From the NCBI RefSeq assembly GCF_026167665.1, contig NZ_CP098740.1:3658001-3722000 (forward strand): a DNA stretch of 64,000 nucleotides, written 5' to 3'. The notes below the pieces were generated by a model. That model searched no databases, had not been told where the DNA came from, and saw only the letters and a list, made by a program, of their open reading frames with translations. Of the stretch, positions 25,328-35,204 are shown in pieces. The stretch comes from Streptomyces drozdowiczii (GTDB taxonomy: Bacteria > Actinomycetota > Actinomycetes > Streptomycetales > Streptomycetaceae). The position numbers were made by a program, and so were the translations under genes. How positions within the stretch are numbered: the first letter of the stretch is position 1; each line of letters starts with the position of its first letter.

Positions 25328-27595
25328 CTACTTCGCCGGTTCCGGCTCCGGTTCGTCCGCCGTCTCCGGGTCGCCCGCCGGATCGGCCGGGGTCTTCACG
25401 GAGTCGAGCAGCAGCTGGGAGACGTCCACGACCTGGACCGACTCCTTCGCCTTGCCGTCGTTCTTCTTGCCGTTGACCGAGTCGGTCAGCATGACCAGGC
25501 AGAACGGGCAGGCCGTCGAGACGATGTCCGGGTTGAGGGAGAGGGCTTCGTCCACGCGCTCGTTGTTGATGCGCTTGCCGATCCGCTCCTCCATCCACAT
25601 CCGGGCACCACCGGCGCCGCAGCAGAAGCCGCGCTCCTTGTGGCGGTGCATCTCCTCGTTCCGGAGGCCCGGCACCTTCGCGATGATCTCGCGCGGGGGC
25701 GTGTAGATCTTGTTGTGACGGCCCAGGTAGCAGGGGTCGTGGTACGTGATCAGGCCCTCGACCGGGGTCACCGGGATCAGCTTGCCCTCGTCGATGAGGT
25801 GCTGGAGCAGCTGGGTGTGGTGGATGACCTCGTACTCGCCGCCGAGCTGCGGGTACTCGTTCGCGATCGTGTTGAAGCAGTGCGGGCAGGTCGCGACGAT
25901 CTTCTTCGCGGCCTTGGCCTTCTTGGTCGAGTCGTCCTCATCGTCCTCGCCGAAGGCCATGTTCAGCATCGCCACGTTCTCCGCGCCGAGCTGCTGGAAC
26001 AGCGGCTCGTTGCCGAGACGGCGGGCCGAGTCACCGGTGCACTTCTCGTCGCCGCCCATGATCGCGAACTTGACGCCCGCGATGTGCAGCAGCTCCGCGA
26101 AGGCCTTGGTGGTCTTCTTGGCGCGGTCCTCCAGGGCGCCGGCGCAGCCGACCCAGTAGAGGTAGTCGACCTCGGTGAGGTCCTCGACGTCCTTGCCGAC
26201 GATCGGGACCTCGAAGTCGACCTCCTTGGTCCACTCGACGCGCTGCTTCTTGGCGAGCCCCCAGGGGTTGCCCTTCTTCTCCAGGTTCTTGAGCATGGTC
26301 CCCGCCTCGGACGGGAACGCCGACTCGATCATCACCTGGTAGCGGCGCATGTCGACGATGTGGTCGATGTGCTCGATGTCGACCGGGCACTGCTCCACGC
26401 ACGCACCGCAGGTGGTGCAGGACCAGAGGACGTCCGGGTCGATGACGCCGTTCTCCTCGACCGTGCCGATCAGCGGGCGCTCGGCCTCCGCGAGGGCGGC
26501 CGCGGGGACGTCCTTCAGCTGCTCCTCGGTCGCCTTCTCCTCGCCCTCCATGTCCTTGCCGCCACCGGCCAGCAGGTACGGGGCCTTGGCGTGCGCGTGG
26601 TCGCGCAGCGACATGATCAGGAGCTTCGGCGAGAGCGGCTTGCCGGTGTTCCAGGCGGGGCACTGCGACTGGCAGCGGCCGCACTCGGTGCAGGTGGAGA
26701 AGTCGAGGATGCCCTTCCAGGAGAACTGCTCGACCTGGGAGACACCGAAGACGGCGTCCTCGGCCGGGTCCTCCCAGTCGATCTCCTTGCCGCCGGTCGT
26801 CATCGGCTGGAGGGCGCCGAGCGCCACCGCGCCGTCGGCGTTCCGCTTGAACCAGATGTTCGGGAAGGCCAGGAAGCGGTGCCAGGCGACACCCATGTTG
26901 GTGTTGAGGCCGACGGTGATCGCCCAGGTCATGGTGACGCCGAGCTTGATCATGGCGGTGAGGTAGACGAGGTTCTGGAGGGTGCCGAGGCTGAGCCCCT
27001 TGAACGCCGCGACCAGCGGGTACGAGGCGAAGTACGCGGCCTCGTAACCGTCGACGTGGTGCAGCGCGCCCTCGAGGCCGCGGAGCGTCATGATCGCGAG
27101 ACCGATGACGAGGATGACGGCCTCGACGAAGTACGCCTGGCCCATCTTCGAACCCGCGAAACGCGACTTGCGGCCGGCCCGGGAGGGCAGGTTCAGCTGG
27201 CGGATCGCGATGAGGACGAGGATGCCCACGGTGGTCGCGAGCGCGATGAACTCCGTGTACACCTCGTACGGCAGCCAGCCGCCGAGGACGGGCAGGACCC
27301 AGTCGGCCTTGAACAGCTGACCGTACGCCGTGACGATGGTCAGGCCCAGGGTCAGGAAGCCGACGGCGACGAACCAGTGGGCGACGCCGATGATGCCCCA
27401 TCGGTTCATCCTGGTGTGGCCGACGAACTCCTTGGCCAAAGTGATCGTGCGCTGTTTCACGGAGTCGGTGCGGCTGCCGGCCGGGACCGGCTGTCCGAGC
27501 GTGACGAACCGGTAGATCTGCGCGACGGCTCGGGCGATGAGCGCAACGCCGACCACGGTCAGCACCAGCGACACGATGATCGCGGCGAGTTGCAT
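25328..27595 (-). CDS. Membrane-anchored Fe-S oxidoreductase (HdrD/GlpC-like)
   Basis: 755 residues. The N-terminal 270 carry about five to six membrane helices with His residues suited to haem b (AHWFVAVGFLTLGL). Two 4Fe-4S motifs follow, CTECGRCQSQCP near 300 and CTTCGACVEQCP near 395. Two CCG domains come after, with CYLGRHNKIY and FCCGAGGARMWMEE. The tail is Pro/Glu-rich. The build matches quinone-linked heterodisulfide-reductase or lactate/glycolate oxidase Fe-S subunits widespread in actinobacteria; donor unknown. ATG with GAGGAG 6 bases upstream. Confidence 0.88.
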   Translation of the reverse strand: MQLAAIIVSLVLTVVGVALIARAVAQIYRFVTLGQPVPAGSRTDSVKQRTITLAKEFVGHTRMNRWGIIGVAHWFVAVGFLTLGLTIVTAYGQLFKADWVLPVLGGWLPYEVYTEFIALATTVGILVLIAIRQLNLPSRAGRKSRFAGSKMGQAYFVEAVILVIGLAIMTLRGLEGALHHVDGYEAAYFASYPLVAAFKGLSLGTLQNLVYLTAMIKLGVTMTWAITVGLNTNMGVAWHRFLAFPNIWFKRNADGAVALGALQPMTTGGKEIDWEDPAEDAVFGVSQVEQFSWKGILDFSTCTECGRCQSQCPAWNTGKPLSPKLLIMSLRDHAHAKAPYLLAGGGKDMEGEEKATEEQLKDVPAAALAEAERPLIGTVEENGVIDPDVLWSCTTCGACVEQCPVDIEHIDHIVDMRRYQVMIESAFPSEAGTMLKNLEKKGNPWGLAKKQRVEWTKEVDFEVPIVGKDVEDLTEVDYLYWVGCAGALEDRAKKTTKAFAELLHIAGVKFAIMGGDEKCTGDSARRLGNEPLFQQLGAENVAMLNMAFGEDDEDDSTKKAKAAKKIVATCPHCFNTIANEYPQLGGEYEVIHHTQLLQHLIDEGKLIPVTPVEGLITYHDPCYLGRHNKIYTPPREIIAKVPGLRNEEMHRHKERGFCCGAGGARMWMEERIGKRINNERVDEALSLNPDIVSTACPFCLVMLTDSVNGKKNDGKAKESVQVVDVSQLLLDSVKTPADPAGDPETADEPEPEPAK

Positions 27596-27713
27596 TGGGG
27601 GCTCCTCGGGCCTGCGAGGTGGGATCGATCCAGCGTCTTCCAGTGACCGCCGGGACTACGAGTATCGCTACTACTAAGCAGTAACTTAATCAGTCCGTGC
27701 CGACACTACCCAC

Positions 27714-28331
27714 TTATTCCGCTGTGCTGTAGCCGGGCAGGCGGTGATCTGTGTCGCTCAGGCGTGCCTTGCCGGGCCACGGCAGGGTGTGGGCCGCCTC
27801 GCGCAGGGGTACGCGTACGGCCTCGGCGAGGACCGCGAGGTCCAGCCGCAGCCCTCGGTGCTCGGCGTAGTGCTGGTCCAGGAGGTCCGCCTCGTCCCAC
27901 GGCATCGTCGAGCGGTGCCGCACCTGGGCGAGACCGGTCAGCCCGGGCTTCAGCTCCTGGCGCCAGTGCCGGGCGCCCCCGGTGCCGTTCCGGGCGTCGC
28001 CCGGGGCGAGCGGGGCGGGCCCGACGAGCGAGAGCTCACCGCGCACCACATGGTGTAGGCGCGAAACCACGTCCAGCTTCAGCCACCGGGTGTCCAGGGA
28101 GCGCAGGACGAAGGGGGCGCCGTGCAGTCCGGTGCGCGTGGAGCGCCGCGTCACGCGGCGGCCCCGTACGGCCAGCGCGAGGGCGGCGGCGGCCAGTAAA
28201 GGGGAGGCGAGGAGCAGCAGGACCGAACCGAGGGCCAGATCGAGGGTGCGTTCGGCGCTCGGGAGGGGGATCCGGGGTGGTCGCCAGAGGGGCGGCCGGG
28301 GTCCTCTTCCCCACTGCTTCTGCGTACGCAT
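27714..28331 (-). CDS. Bacterial sugar transferase (undecaprenyl-phosphate hexose-1-P transferase family)
   Basis: About 205 residues from ATG 28331. One N-terminal membrane anchor (LDLALGSVLLLLASPLLAAA), then the hallmark motifs GELSLVGPAPLAPGD and KPGLTGLAQVRHRSTMPWDE. The region around the usual catalytic basic/acidic residues before SLVGP is shorter and more divergent than in WcaJ/EpsL-type enzymes, so activity is uncertain. It stands alone without other exopolysaccharide genes, and is divergent from dnaK. Confidence 0.8.
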   Translation of the reverse strand: MRTQKQWGRGPRPPLWRPPRIPLPSAERTLDLALGSVLLLLASPLLAAAALALAVRGRRVTRRSTRTGLHGAPFVLRSLDTRWLKLDVVSRLHHVVRGELSLVGPAPLAPGDARNGTGGARHWRQELKPGLTGLAQVRHRSTMPWDEADLLDQHYAEHRGLRLDLAVLAEAVRVPLREAAHTLPWPGKARLSDTDHRLPGYSTAE

Positions 28332-28486
28332 CGTTCGCACCTGCCTGCAATCGGCGGACCGAATGCCACTTTTGTGCTGCTCGCGGCATTTTGTGACAGA
28401 ACGATCCCATGCGGCCATGATGGGGGAGGGTTGTGCGGCGCGTGGGGCGCCTGGTGTCGTCGGTGGCGCGGGGCGGGTGCACGTAA

Positions 28487-28507
28487 GTTGAGTCGAGTCG
28501 ACTCAGG
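28487..28507. promoter_or_regulatory. HspR operator (HAIR), upstream copy
   Basis: GTTGAGT-N7-ACTCAGG, two end mismatches from the HAIR consensus CTTGAGT-N7-ACTCAAG. It lies 5 bases before a TTGACT -35 (28512-28517). Confidence 0.75.
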
Positions 28508-28538
28508 TCTGTTGACTCCGGGAGGGGAGTCGTGCATC

Positions 28539-28559
28539 CTTGAGTCAGATCCACTCAAG
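28539..28559. promoter_or_regulatory. HspR operator (HAIR), perfect copy
   Basis: Exact CTTGAGT-N7-ACTCAAG. Overlaps the predicted -10 (CATCCT, 28535-28540, 17 bases after TTGACT), so HspR binding occludes the dnaK promoter. ATG of dnaK is 22 bases downstream. Confidence 0.9.
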
Positions 28560-28580
28560 TAGTCAGTTGGAGGAATCGAA

Positions 28581-30440
28581 ATGGCACGTGCGGTCGGCAT
28601 CGACCTGGGCACGACTAACTCCGTCGTCAGCGTTCTCGAAGGCGGCGAGCCCACCGTCATCACCAACGCAGAGGGCGCCAGGACCACGCCGTCCGTCGTC
28701 GCCTTCGCGAAGAACGGCGAGGTGCTGGTCGGCGAGGTCGCCAAGCGCCAGGCTGTGACCAACGTCGACAGGACCATCCGCTCCGTCAAGCGCCACATGG
28801 GCACTGACTGGAAGATCGACCTGGACGGCAAGAGCTTCAACCCGCAGCAGATGAGCGCCTTCATCCTGCAGAAGCTGAAGCGTGACGCGGAGTCCTACCT
28901 GGGCGAGAAGGTCACCGACGCGGTGATCACCGTCCCGGCGTACTTCAACGACTCCGAGCGTCAGGCGACCAAGGAGGCCGGCGAGATCGCGGGCCTGAAC
29001 GTCCTGCGCATCGTCAACGAGCCGACCGCCGCCGCGCTGGCGTACGGGCTCGACAAGGACGACCAGACGATCCTCGTCTTCGACCTCGGTGGCGGCACCT
29101 TCGACGTGTCGCTCCTGGAGATCGGCGACGGCGTCGTCGAGGTGAAGGCCACCAACGGTGACAACCACCTCGGTGGTGACGACTGGGACCAGCGCGTCGT
29201 CGACTACCTGGTGAAGCAGTTCGCCAACGGCCACGGCGTGGACCTGTCCAAGGACAAGATGGCTCTCCAGCGTCTCCGCGAGGCCGCGGAGAAGGCGAAG
29301 ATCGAGCTGTCCTCCTCGACGGAGACCACGATCAACCTGCCGTACATCACGGCGTCGGCCGAGGGCCCGCTGCACCTGGACGAGAAGCTCACGCGCTCGC
29401 AGTTCCAGCAGCTCACCGCGGACCTCCTGGACCGCTGCAAGACCCCGTTCCACAACGTCATCAAGGACGCGGGCATCCAGCTCTCCGAGATCGACCACGT
29501 CGTTCTCGTCGGTGGCTCCACCCGCATGCCGGCCGTCGCCGAGCTCGTCAAGGAGCTGACCGGCGGCCAGGAGGCCAACAAGGGTGTCAACCCGGACGAG
29601 GTCGTCGCCATCGGCGCCTCGCTCCAGGCCGGTGTCCTCAAGGGCGAGGTCAAGGACGTCCTGCTCCTCGACGTCACCCCGCTGTCCCTCGGTATCGAGA
29701 CCAAGGGCGGCATCATGACCAAGCTCATCGAGCGCAACACCACGATCCCGACCAAGCGGTCCGAGATCTTCACGACGGCCGAGGACAACCAGCCGTCCGT
29801 GCAGATCCAGGTCTACCAGGGCGAGCGCGAGATCGCGGCGTACAACAAGAAGCTCGGGATGTTCGAGCTGACCGGTCTGCCGCCGGCCCCGCGCGGTGTC
29901 CCGCAGATCGAGGTCTCCTTCGACATCGACGCCAACGGCATCATGCATGTGACGGCCAAGGACCTCGGCACCGGCAAGGAGCAGAAGATGACCGTCACCG
30001 GCGGCTCCTCGCTGCCGAAGGACGAGGTCAACCGGATGCGTGAGGAGGCCGAGAAGTACGCGGAGGAGGACCACGCCCGCCGCGAGGCCGCCGAGTCGCG
30101 CAACCAGGGCGAGCAGCTCGTCTACCAGACCGAGAAGTTCCTCAAGGACAACGAGGACAAGGTCCCGGCCGACGTGAAGACGGAGGTGGAGACCGCGGTC
30201 ACCGAGCTGAAGGAGAAGCTCAAGGGCGAGGACTCCGCCGAGATCCGCACGGCCACCGAGAAGGTCGCGGCCGTCTCCCAGAAGCTGGGCCAGGCGATGT
30301 ACGCCAACGCCCAGGCCGAGGGCGGCCCGCAGGGTGACGCGCAGCCCGGTGCCGAGCAGGCCCAGGGCGACGCCCAGGACGATGTCGTCGACGCCGAGAT
30401 CGTGGACGACGAGAAGGACTCCAAGGGCGGTGCGGCGTGA
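28581..30440 (+). CDS. dnaK: Molecular chaperone DnaK
   Basis: 619-residue Hsp70. ATPase signatures: [20 protein letters not shown] at the N terminus, [20 protein letters not shown] near 170 and [20 protein letters not shown] near 310. The substrate-binding domain starts after the [20 protein letters not shown] linker near 365, and the tail is Gln/Gly/Asp-rich. GGAGG 8 bases before ATG. First gene of dnaK-grpE-dnaJ-hspR, repressed by HspR through two HAIR sites. DnaK itself acts as HspR co-repressor in Streptomyces, closing a feedback loop. Confidence 0.98.
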   Translation: MARAVGIDLGTTNSVVSVLEGGEPTVITNAEGARTTPSVVAFAKNGEVLVGEVAKRQAVTNVDRTIRSVKRHMGTDWKIDLDGKSFNPQQMSAFILQKLKRDAESYLGEKVTDAVITVPAYFNDSERQATKEAGEIAGLNVLRIVNEPTAAALAYGLDKDDQTILVFDLGGGTFDVSLLEIGDGVVEVKATNGDNHLGGDDWDQRVVDYLVKQFANGHGVDLSKDKMALQRLREAAEKAKIELSSSTETTINLPYITASAEGPLHLDEKLTRSQFQQLTADLLDRCKTPFHNVIKDAGIQLSEIDHVVLVGGSTRMPAVAELVKELTGGQEANKGVNPDEVVAIGASLQAGVLKGEVKDVLLLDVTPLSLGIETKGGIMTKLIERNTTIPTKRSEIFTTAEDNQPSVQIQVYQGEREIAAYNKKLGMFELTGLPPAPRGVPQIEVSFDIDANGIMHVTAKDLGTGKEQKMTVTGGSSLPKDEVNRMREEAEKYAEEDHARREAAESRNQGEQLVYQTEKFLKDNEDKVPADVKTEVETAVTELKEKLKGEDSAEIRTATEKVAAVSQKLGQAMYANAQAEGGPQGDAQPGAEQAQGDAQDDVVDAEIVDDEKDSKGGAA

Positions 30441-31087
30441 CCGAGGAGACTCCGGGCTTCGAGGAGAAGCCCGACGTCCCCTCCGGCGCCACCTCTGACG
30501 ACGCCGAGCCGAAGGCCGCCACCCCCTCCGAGGAGGAGGCGGCGGCCCCGGCCGGGGACGCGAACGAGACCACGGCCCTGACCGCGCAGCTGGACCAGGT
30601 CCGCACCGCGCTCAACGAGCGCACCGGCGACCTCCAGCGGCTTCAGGCCGAGTACCAGAACTACCGCCGCCGTGTGGAGCGGGACCGGGTCACGGTCAAG
30701 GAGATCGCCGTCGCGAACCTCCTGTCCGAGCTGCTGCCCGTCCTGGACGACGTCGGCCGGGCCCGGGAGCACGGCGAGCTCGTGGGCGGGTTCAAGTCGG
30801 TGGCCGAATCGCTGGAGACGGTCGTCGCGAAGCTGGGCCTCCAGCAGTTCGGCAAGGAGGGCGAGCCCTTCGACCCGACGGTCCACGAGGCCCTGATGCA
30901 CAGCTACGCGCCGGACGTCACGGAGACGACCTGCGTGGCGATCCTGCAGCCCGGTTACCGGATCGGCGAGCGCACCATCCGCCCCGCGCGGGTCGCGGTC
31001 GCCGAACCCCAGCCGGGGGCGGCTCCCGCGGCCGCGAAGGAAGAGAAGGCAGACGACGAGGAGAGCGGTGGCGGCGAGGAGGTCTGA
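30437..31087 (+). CDS. grpE: Nucleotide exchange factor GrpE
   Basis: 216 residues. Acidic, disordered first 50 residues, long dimerising helix ([20 protein letters not shown]), then the conserved [20 protein letters not shown] and [12 protein letters not shown] core and C-terminal beta domain. An additional Glu/Ala tail follows. GTG start overlaps the dnaK stop (GTGA). It accelerates ADP release from DnaK. Confidence 0.97.
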   Translation: MTEETPGFEEKPDVPSGATSDDAEPKAATPSEEEAAAPAGDANETTALTAQLDQVRTALNERTGDLQRLQAEYQNYRRRVERDRVTVKEIAVANLLSELLPVLDDVGRAREHGELVGGFKSVAESLETVVAKLGLQQFGKEGEPFDPTVHEALMHSYAPDVTETTCVAILQPGYRIGERTIRPARVAVAEPQPGAAPAAAKEEKADDEESGGGEEV

Positions 31088-31219
31088 CATTCCGTCCGAT
31101 CACCTGGCAACACACCGCCTGGCCACCAGGGCCTCCCGCCCGGCCGGTGCCAGGGCCTGCGGGCCCGGCGCCGCCCGGACGGGGGGCTCCCGGCCGGTCG
31201 TCCGGAAGGAGGGACGTCG

Positions 31220-32407
31220 ATGAGTACGAAGGACTTCGTCGAGAAGGACTACTACAAGGTTCTCGGCGTCCCCAAGGACGCCACCGACGCCGAGATCAAG
31301 AAGGCGTACCGGAAGCTCGCCCGCGAGTTCCACCCGGACGCCAACAAGGGCGACGACAAGGCGGAGGAGCGCTTCAAGGAGATCTCCGAGGCGAATGACG
31401 TCCTCGGCGACGCCAAGAGGCGCAAGGAGTACGACGAGGCGCGCGCCCTCTTCGGCAACGGCGGCTTCCGGGCCGGGCCGGGCGGCGCCCAGGGCAACTT
31501 CAACTTCGACCTGGGGGACCTCTTCGGAGGCGCCCCGGGCGGGGGCCAGGGCGGCGGCGCCGGCGGTTTCGGCGGCGGCGGCCTCGGCGACGTGTTCGGC
31601 GGCCTCTTCAACCGCGGCGGCGGCGCCGGTACGAGGGTGCAGCCGCGGCGCGGCCAGGACATCGAGTCCGAGGTGACGCTCAGCTTCACCGAGGCGGTCG
31701 ACGGGGCCACGGTCCCGCTCCGGATGTCCAGCCAGGCCCCCTGCAAGGCGTGTTCCGGCACCGGCGACAAGAACGGCACCCCCAGGGTCTGCCCGACCTG
31801 TGTCGGCACCGGTCAGGTCTCGCGCGGCAGCGGCGGCGGCTTCTCGCTGACCGACCCGTGCGTGGACTGCAAGGGCCGCGGCCTCATCGCCCAGGACCCC
31901 TGCGACGTCTGCAAGGGCAGCGGCCGGGCCCGCTCCTCGAAGACCATGCAGGTGCGCATCCCGGCGGGCGTCTCGGACGGGCAGCGCATCCGGCTGCGCG
32001 GCAAGGGCGCCCCCGGCGAGCGCGGCGGACCGGCCGGCGATCTGTACGTCGTGGTCCATGTCGACGCCCACCCGGTCTTCGGCCGCAAGGGCGACAACCT
32101 CACCGTCACGGTGCCCGTCACCTTCACGGAGGCGGCGCTCGGCGGCGAGGTGAAGGTGCCGACGCTCGGCGGACCGTCCGTGACGCTCAAGCTACCGGCC
32201 GGTACGCCGAATGGGCGTACGATGCGGGCCCGCGGCAAGGGCGCGGTCCGCAAGGACGGCACCCGGGGCGACCTCCTGGTCACCGTCGAGGTGACCGTGC
32301 CGACCGACCTCGGTACCGAGGCCCGGGACGCGCTGGAGGCATACCGCAAGGCGACCGCGGGGCATGACCCGAGGGCGGAGCTGTTCCAGGCGGCGAAGGG
32401 AGCTTGA
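31220..32407 (+). CDS. dnaJ: Co-chaperone DnaJ
   Basis: 395 residues, type I DnaJ. J domain with H38-P39-D40 (REFHPDANKGDD), a long Gly/Phe region (about 85-140), four CxxCxGxG zinc repeats (CKACSGTG, CPTCVGTG, CVDCKGRG, CDVCKGSG) and C-terminal client-binding domains. 132 bases separate it from grpE without a clear promoter. It delivers clients to DnaK. Streptomyces normally has a second dnaJ elsewhere; this is the dnaK-linked one. Confidence 0.96.
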   Translation: MSTKDFVEKDYYKVLGVPKDATDAEIKKAYRKLAREFHPDANKGDDKAEERFKEISEANDVLGDAKRRKEYDEARALFGNGGFRAGPGGAQGNFNFDLGDLFGGAPGGGQGGGAGGFGGGGLGDVFGGLFNRGGGAGTRVQPRRGQDIESEVTLSFTEAVDGATVPLRMSSQAPCKACSGTGDKNGTPRVCPTCVGTGQVSRGSGGGFSLTDPCVDCKGRGLIAQDPCDVCKGSGRARSSKTMQVRIPAGVSDGQRIRLRGKGAPGERGGPAGDLYVVVHVDAHPVFGRKGDNLTVTVPVTFTEAALGGEVKVPTLGGPSVTLKLPAGTPNGRTMRARGKGAVRKDGTRGDLLVTVEVTVPTDLGTEARDALEAYRKATAGHDPRAELFQAAKGA

Positions 32408-32408
32408 G

Positions 32409-32855
32409 GTGGACGGCCGACGGCGTAATCCTTATGAACTGACCGACGAGTCCCCGGTGTACGTGATCTCGATCGCGGCCCAGCTCTCGGGCCTGCATCC
32501 GCAGACACTGCGCCAGTACGACCGCCTCGGCCTGGTGTCGCCCGACCGCACGGCCGGACGCGGCCGGCGCTACTCGGCCCGCGACATCGAGCTGCTGCGT
32601 ACGGTGCAGCAGCTGTCGCAGGACGAGGGCATCAACCTCGCCGGCATCAAGCGCATCATCGAGCTGGAGAACCAGGTCGCGGCGCTCCAGCAGCGCGTCG
32701 CCGAACTCTCGGCGGCCGTGGACGGAGCCGCAGCGGCCATGCAGCAGCGCGAGGCCCAGGTCCACGCGTCGTACCGGCGCGATCTGGTCCCGTACCAGGA
32801 CGTGCAGCAGACCAGCGCCCTGGTGGTCTGGCGCCCCAAGCGCCCCAAGGACTGA
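32409..32855 (+). CDS. hspR: Heat-shock repressor HspR
   Basis: 148-residue MerR-family repressor. GTG 32409, one base after the dnaJ stop, gives the familiar start DGRRRNPYELTDESPVYVIS. The winged helix is AAQLSGLHPQTLRQYDRLGL with wing GRGRRYSARDIELL, then a coiled coil and a hydrophobic C-terminal end VVWRPKRPKD. It binds HAIR inverted repeats, found here before dnaK and before clpB, so both target operons are inside this window. Confidence 0.96.
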   Translation: MDGRRRNPYELTDESPVYVISIAAQLSGLHPQTLRQYDRLGLVSPDRTAGRGRRYSARDIELLRTVQQLSQDEGINLAGIKRIIELENQVAALQQRVAELSAAVDGAAAAMQQREAQVHASYRRDLVPYQDVQQTSALVVWRPKRPKD

Positions 32856-32867
32856 CCCCGCGCCCAG

Positions 32868-32906
32868 GCGGCCCGCCACCCCGGTCAACCGGGGGCGGCG
32901 GGCCGC
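32868..32906 (+). terminator. Terminator of the dnaK operon
   Basis: Long GC stem: GCGGCCCGCC and ACCCCGGT pair with ACCGGGG and GGCGGGCCGC around a CA centre, 12 bases after hspR. It also faces the convergent regulator gene. Confidence 0.8.
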
Positions 32907-32922
32907 TTCGCGTTGTCCGCCG

Positions 32923-33903
32923 TCATCGGGCGGGCTCCGCGATGCCGGACCGGACGAGCAGGGCGCCGAGGTGGGTGCGGCTGGTGGCGTCGAGGGTGTG
33001 CATGAGTTTGGCGATGTGGGCACGGCAGGTGCGGACGCTGATGCCGAGCTTGCGGGCCACCATCTGGTCGGTGTTCCCCTCGACGAGGAGGCGGGCGACG
33101 CTCAGCTGGGCGGCGGTGACCGGGGTATCGTGCGCGGGCGCCTGAAGGGGAGAGGTGAGCGGCTTGGCCTGGGCCCACAGCACCTCGTACACCTGGATCA
33201 GGTAGCGCACGAGGGCGGGGTGGCGGATCTCCAAGGCGGCGTCGCGGTTGGCGCTGGCGGGGATCAGGGCGACGGCGCGGTCGAAGATGATGAGCCGTTC
33301 GGCCGTCTGCTCGATGGTGCGGACCTGGATGTTGGCGGGCGGGATCTCATCCAGATACGCCTTGATGGGCTGGTTGTAGCGCGCGGGGTGCTGGTAGATG
33401 TGGCGCAGAGACACGCCGCGTTCGGCCATGGCGAGGGCACGGCCCAGCGCCTTCGAGAGCCTCTCCTCCTCCCGTCCGGTCCCGCCGGGTTGCAGCGTCA
33501 GGACCTCTTCCCGCGTGTTGCCCAGAGCGTTCTCGATGGCCGTGTCGATCAGTGGAAGGCCCTCGAGGACGGTGATCGCGAGGTTGGGGTCGGTGCTGGC
33601 GACGGAGGCCAGGGGTGCCAGGGAGTCGGCGAGGGCGGCGGAGAGCCGGATGCGTTCGTGGATCTCGCGGGTGACCGGCTGGAGCAGATGGGCGAGCGCC
33701 GCGGACGGAGGCACCGGTCGGATCCAGCCATCGTCCTGTGGATCGGGATGGACGAGAGCCAACTCGATGAGGCACGGGGCGGGTTCGAGAGCGTAGCGGG
33801 GCAGCCGGCCGGCTCTGAGCGCTTCGCTGTACGTCGTGACGCCGGCCTCGCACAGTTCCAGATCACCGTGCGGCTGATGCGATATGCCCTCGTGCTTGCC
33901 CAT
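32923..33903 (-). CDS. LuxR-type regulator with TrmB/PLD-like sensor domain (paralogue 1)
   Basis: 326 residues from ATG 33903. The N-terminal 220 residues form an unknown sensor domain with landmarks EVLTLQPGG, then LRHIYQHPARYNQPIKAYLD and RTIEQTAERLIIFDRAVALI. This layout is shared with TrmB-type/PLD-like effector regions. A C-terminal LuxR helix-turn-helix follows (AARLLVEGNTDQMVARKLG then ISVRTCRAHIAKLMHTLDAT). The neighbouring gene at 34088 is a clear paralogue. There is no receiver domain, so the signal is not phosphorylation; the nearby peptide gene is a candidate signal source (inference). Confidence 0.85.
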   Translation of the reverse strand: MGKHEGISHQPHGDLELCEAGVTTYSEALRAGRLPRYALEPAPCLIELALVHPDPQDDGWIRPVPPSAALAHLLQPVTREIHERIRLSAALADSLAPLASVASTDPNLAITVLEGLPLIDTAIENALGNTREEVLTLQPGGTGREEERLSKALGRALAMAERGVSLRHIYQHPARYNQPIKAYLDEIPPANIQVRTIEQTAERLIIFDRAVALIPASANRDAALEIRHPALVRYLIQVYEVLWAQAKPLTSPLQAPAHDTPVTAAQLSVARLLVEGNTDQMVARKLGISVRTCRAHIAKLMHTLDATSRTHLGALLVRSGIAEPAR

Positions 33904-34083
33904 TTGTGACCCCCCACTTTTGGCAATGCAGCAAGATGACGGTGGTGCCAGCCTAGTTCCCGGGCCAGTGTGGACGTGTCGGGGGAGCCGGGAACTCCCC
34001 CGGCTGATCTGGGGCGTGGCCATGCTCTCCCCCATTGCGTGGCACGCCCGCCCGGCCCGGGGGGTGGGGATCTTTGGGGCCGG

Positions 34084-34118
34084 CCGGTCAGGAATCCTGG
34101 TCCAGGATTCCTGACCGG
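34084..34118 (-). terminator. Hairpin overlapping the stop of regulator paralogue 2
   Basis: 17-bp perfect inverted repeat (34084-34100 with 34102-34118) with a one-base centre. It includes the last codons and stop of the gene, so the final residues ILDQDS are written in the stem. Confidence 0.7.
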
Positions 34119-35098
34119 GCGATCAGATAGCCGAGTTGGGCGCGACTGGTGCTGCCGAGAACGGCGGACAGCTTCGCGACGTGGGCACGGCAGGTACGCA
34201 CATTCATGCCGAGACGGCGGGCTATGGCTTCATCGACGTGGCCCTCCACCAGGAGTTGGGCGATGGAGCGCTGCACGCCCGTGATGCCGTCGCGCGCTGG
34301 ATCGTAGGGCGCCGCCTCGTTCAGTGGGACAGCCCTGCTCCAGAGCTGTTCGAATACCTTCGTCAGGTACGCGACCAGCCCGGGGTGCCGCAGCTCCAGG
34401 GCGATGGGCGGATCGTCCCTGGCCGGAATGAACGCCACAGTGTCATCGCAGATGATGAGGCGCTCGATGAGTTCCTCCAGCGTCCGGATCTCCATACGCG
34501 CGCCGGCCATGAGGTCCACGTACGCGTAGGTGCGCTGACTGTGCCTGACAGTGTGCTGGTATAGCGTGCGTACGCTGATCCCGGAATCGATGAGAGGTTT
34601 GCTGCGTGCCAGGGCCTCGCTCAGGACCTCCTCGCTGCGCTTGCCGCCGGGCTGGACGGTCAGCACTTCCGTCCGACTCTCGGAGATGGCCAGATCCAGA
34701 GCCCCGTTGATCCGGTCGATGCCTTCCAGCACCGTGATCGCATGGGTGGCCGCAGGCCGCTGCGCGCTGATCGCCATGAACGGTTCGAACGCGTCGGTCA
34801 GTTCCACCGACGTCCGCCTACGGTCCTGGATCTCGCGCTCCAGGGGATGAAGCCGCTGGGCGAGGGCGGCGGACGGCGGCACTGGCCGGAGCCAGGAATC
34901 ATCGTCGGGGTCGGGCAGCAATAGGCCGAATTCGAGCAGGCACGGAGCCGGTTCCACCTCGGTTCGGGCGATGCGTCCGACGCCCAGCGCGGCCGAGTAC
35001 AGCCTGACCCCATCGGTGCATAGATTCGCGACCGAGTGAGTATGTGCCGTTTTGGCGTCGATTGCGGGCAAAGCTCCACCCCCCAGGGTCCTGAACAT
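34088..35098 (-). CDS. LuxR-type regulator with TrmB/PLD-like sensor domain (paralogue 2)
   Basis: 336 residues from ATG 35098; the true start may be slightly downstream. Shares with paralogue 1 the blocks EVLTVQPGGKRSEEVLSEAL, VRTLYQHTVRHSQRTYAYVD and RTLEELIERLIICDDTVAFI, plus the LuxR domain MNVRTCRAHVAKLSAVLGST. It is divergent from the small peptide gene at 35205 with about 106 bases between them, so it likely controls that peptide operon. Tandem paralogues suggest duplication with split signal or target specificity. Confidence 0.85.
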   Translation of the reverse strand: MFRTLGGGALPAIDAKTAHTHSVANLCTDGVRLYSAALGVGRIARTEVEPAPCLLEFGLLLPDPDDDSWLRPVPPSAALAQRLHPLEREIQDRRRTSVELTDAFEPFMAISAQRPAATHAITVLEGIDRINGALDLAISESRTEVLTVQPGGKRSEEVLSEALARSKPLIDSGISVRTLYQHTVRHSQRTYAYVDLMAGARMEIRTLEELIERLIICDDTVAFIPARDDPPIALELRHPGLVAYLTKVFEQLWSRAVPLNEAAPYDPARDGITGVQRSIAQLLVEGHVDEAIARRLGMNVRTCRAHVAKLSAVLGSTSRAQLGYLIARSGILDQDS

Positions 35099-35204
35099 TC
35101 AGGAACATGATGCATCGGTTCTGTGGCTTTGACGTGTCCGAATGAGCCATCGTCTTCAAGTGGAGCGGGGGAGACGATTCCATCAGGTGAGGACGAAGCC
35201 GGCT

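Noticed and set aside
25205..27646. 813-codon plus-strand frame opposite the Fe-S oxidoreductase
   Set aside because: Shadow frame; the minus-strand protein has two 4Fe-4S and two CCG motifs.
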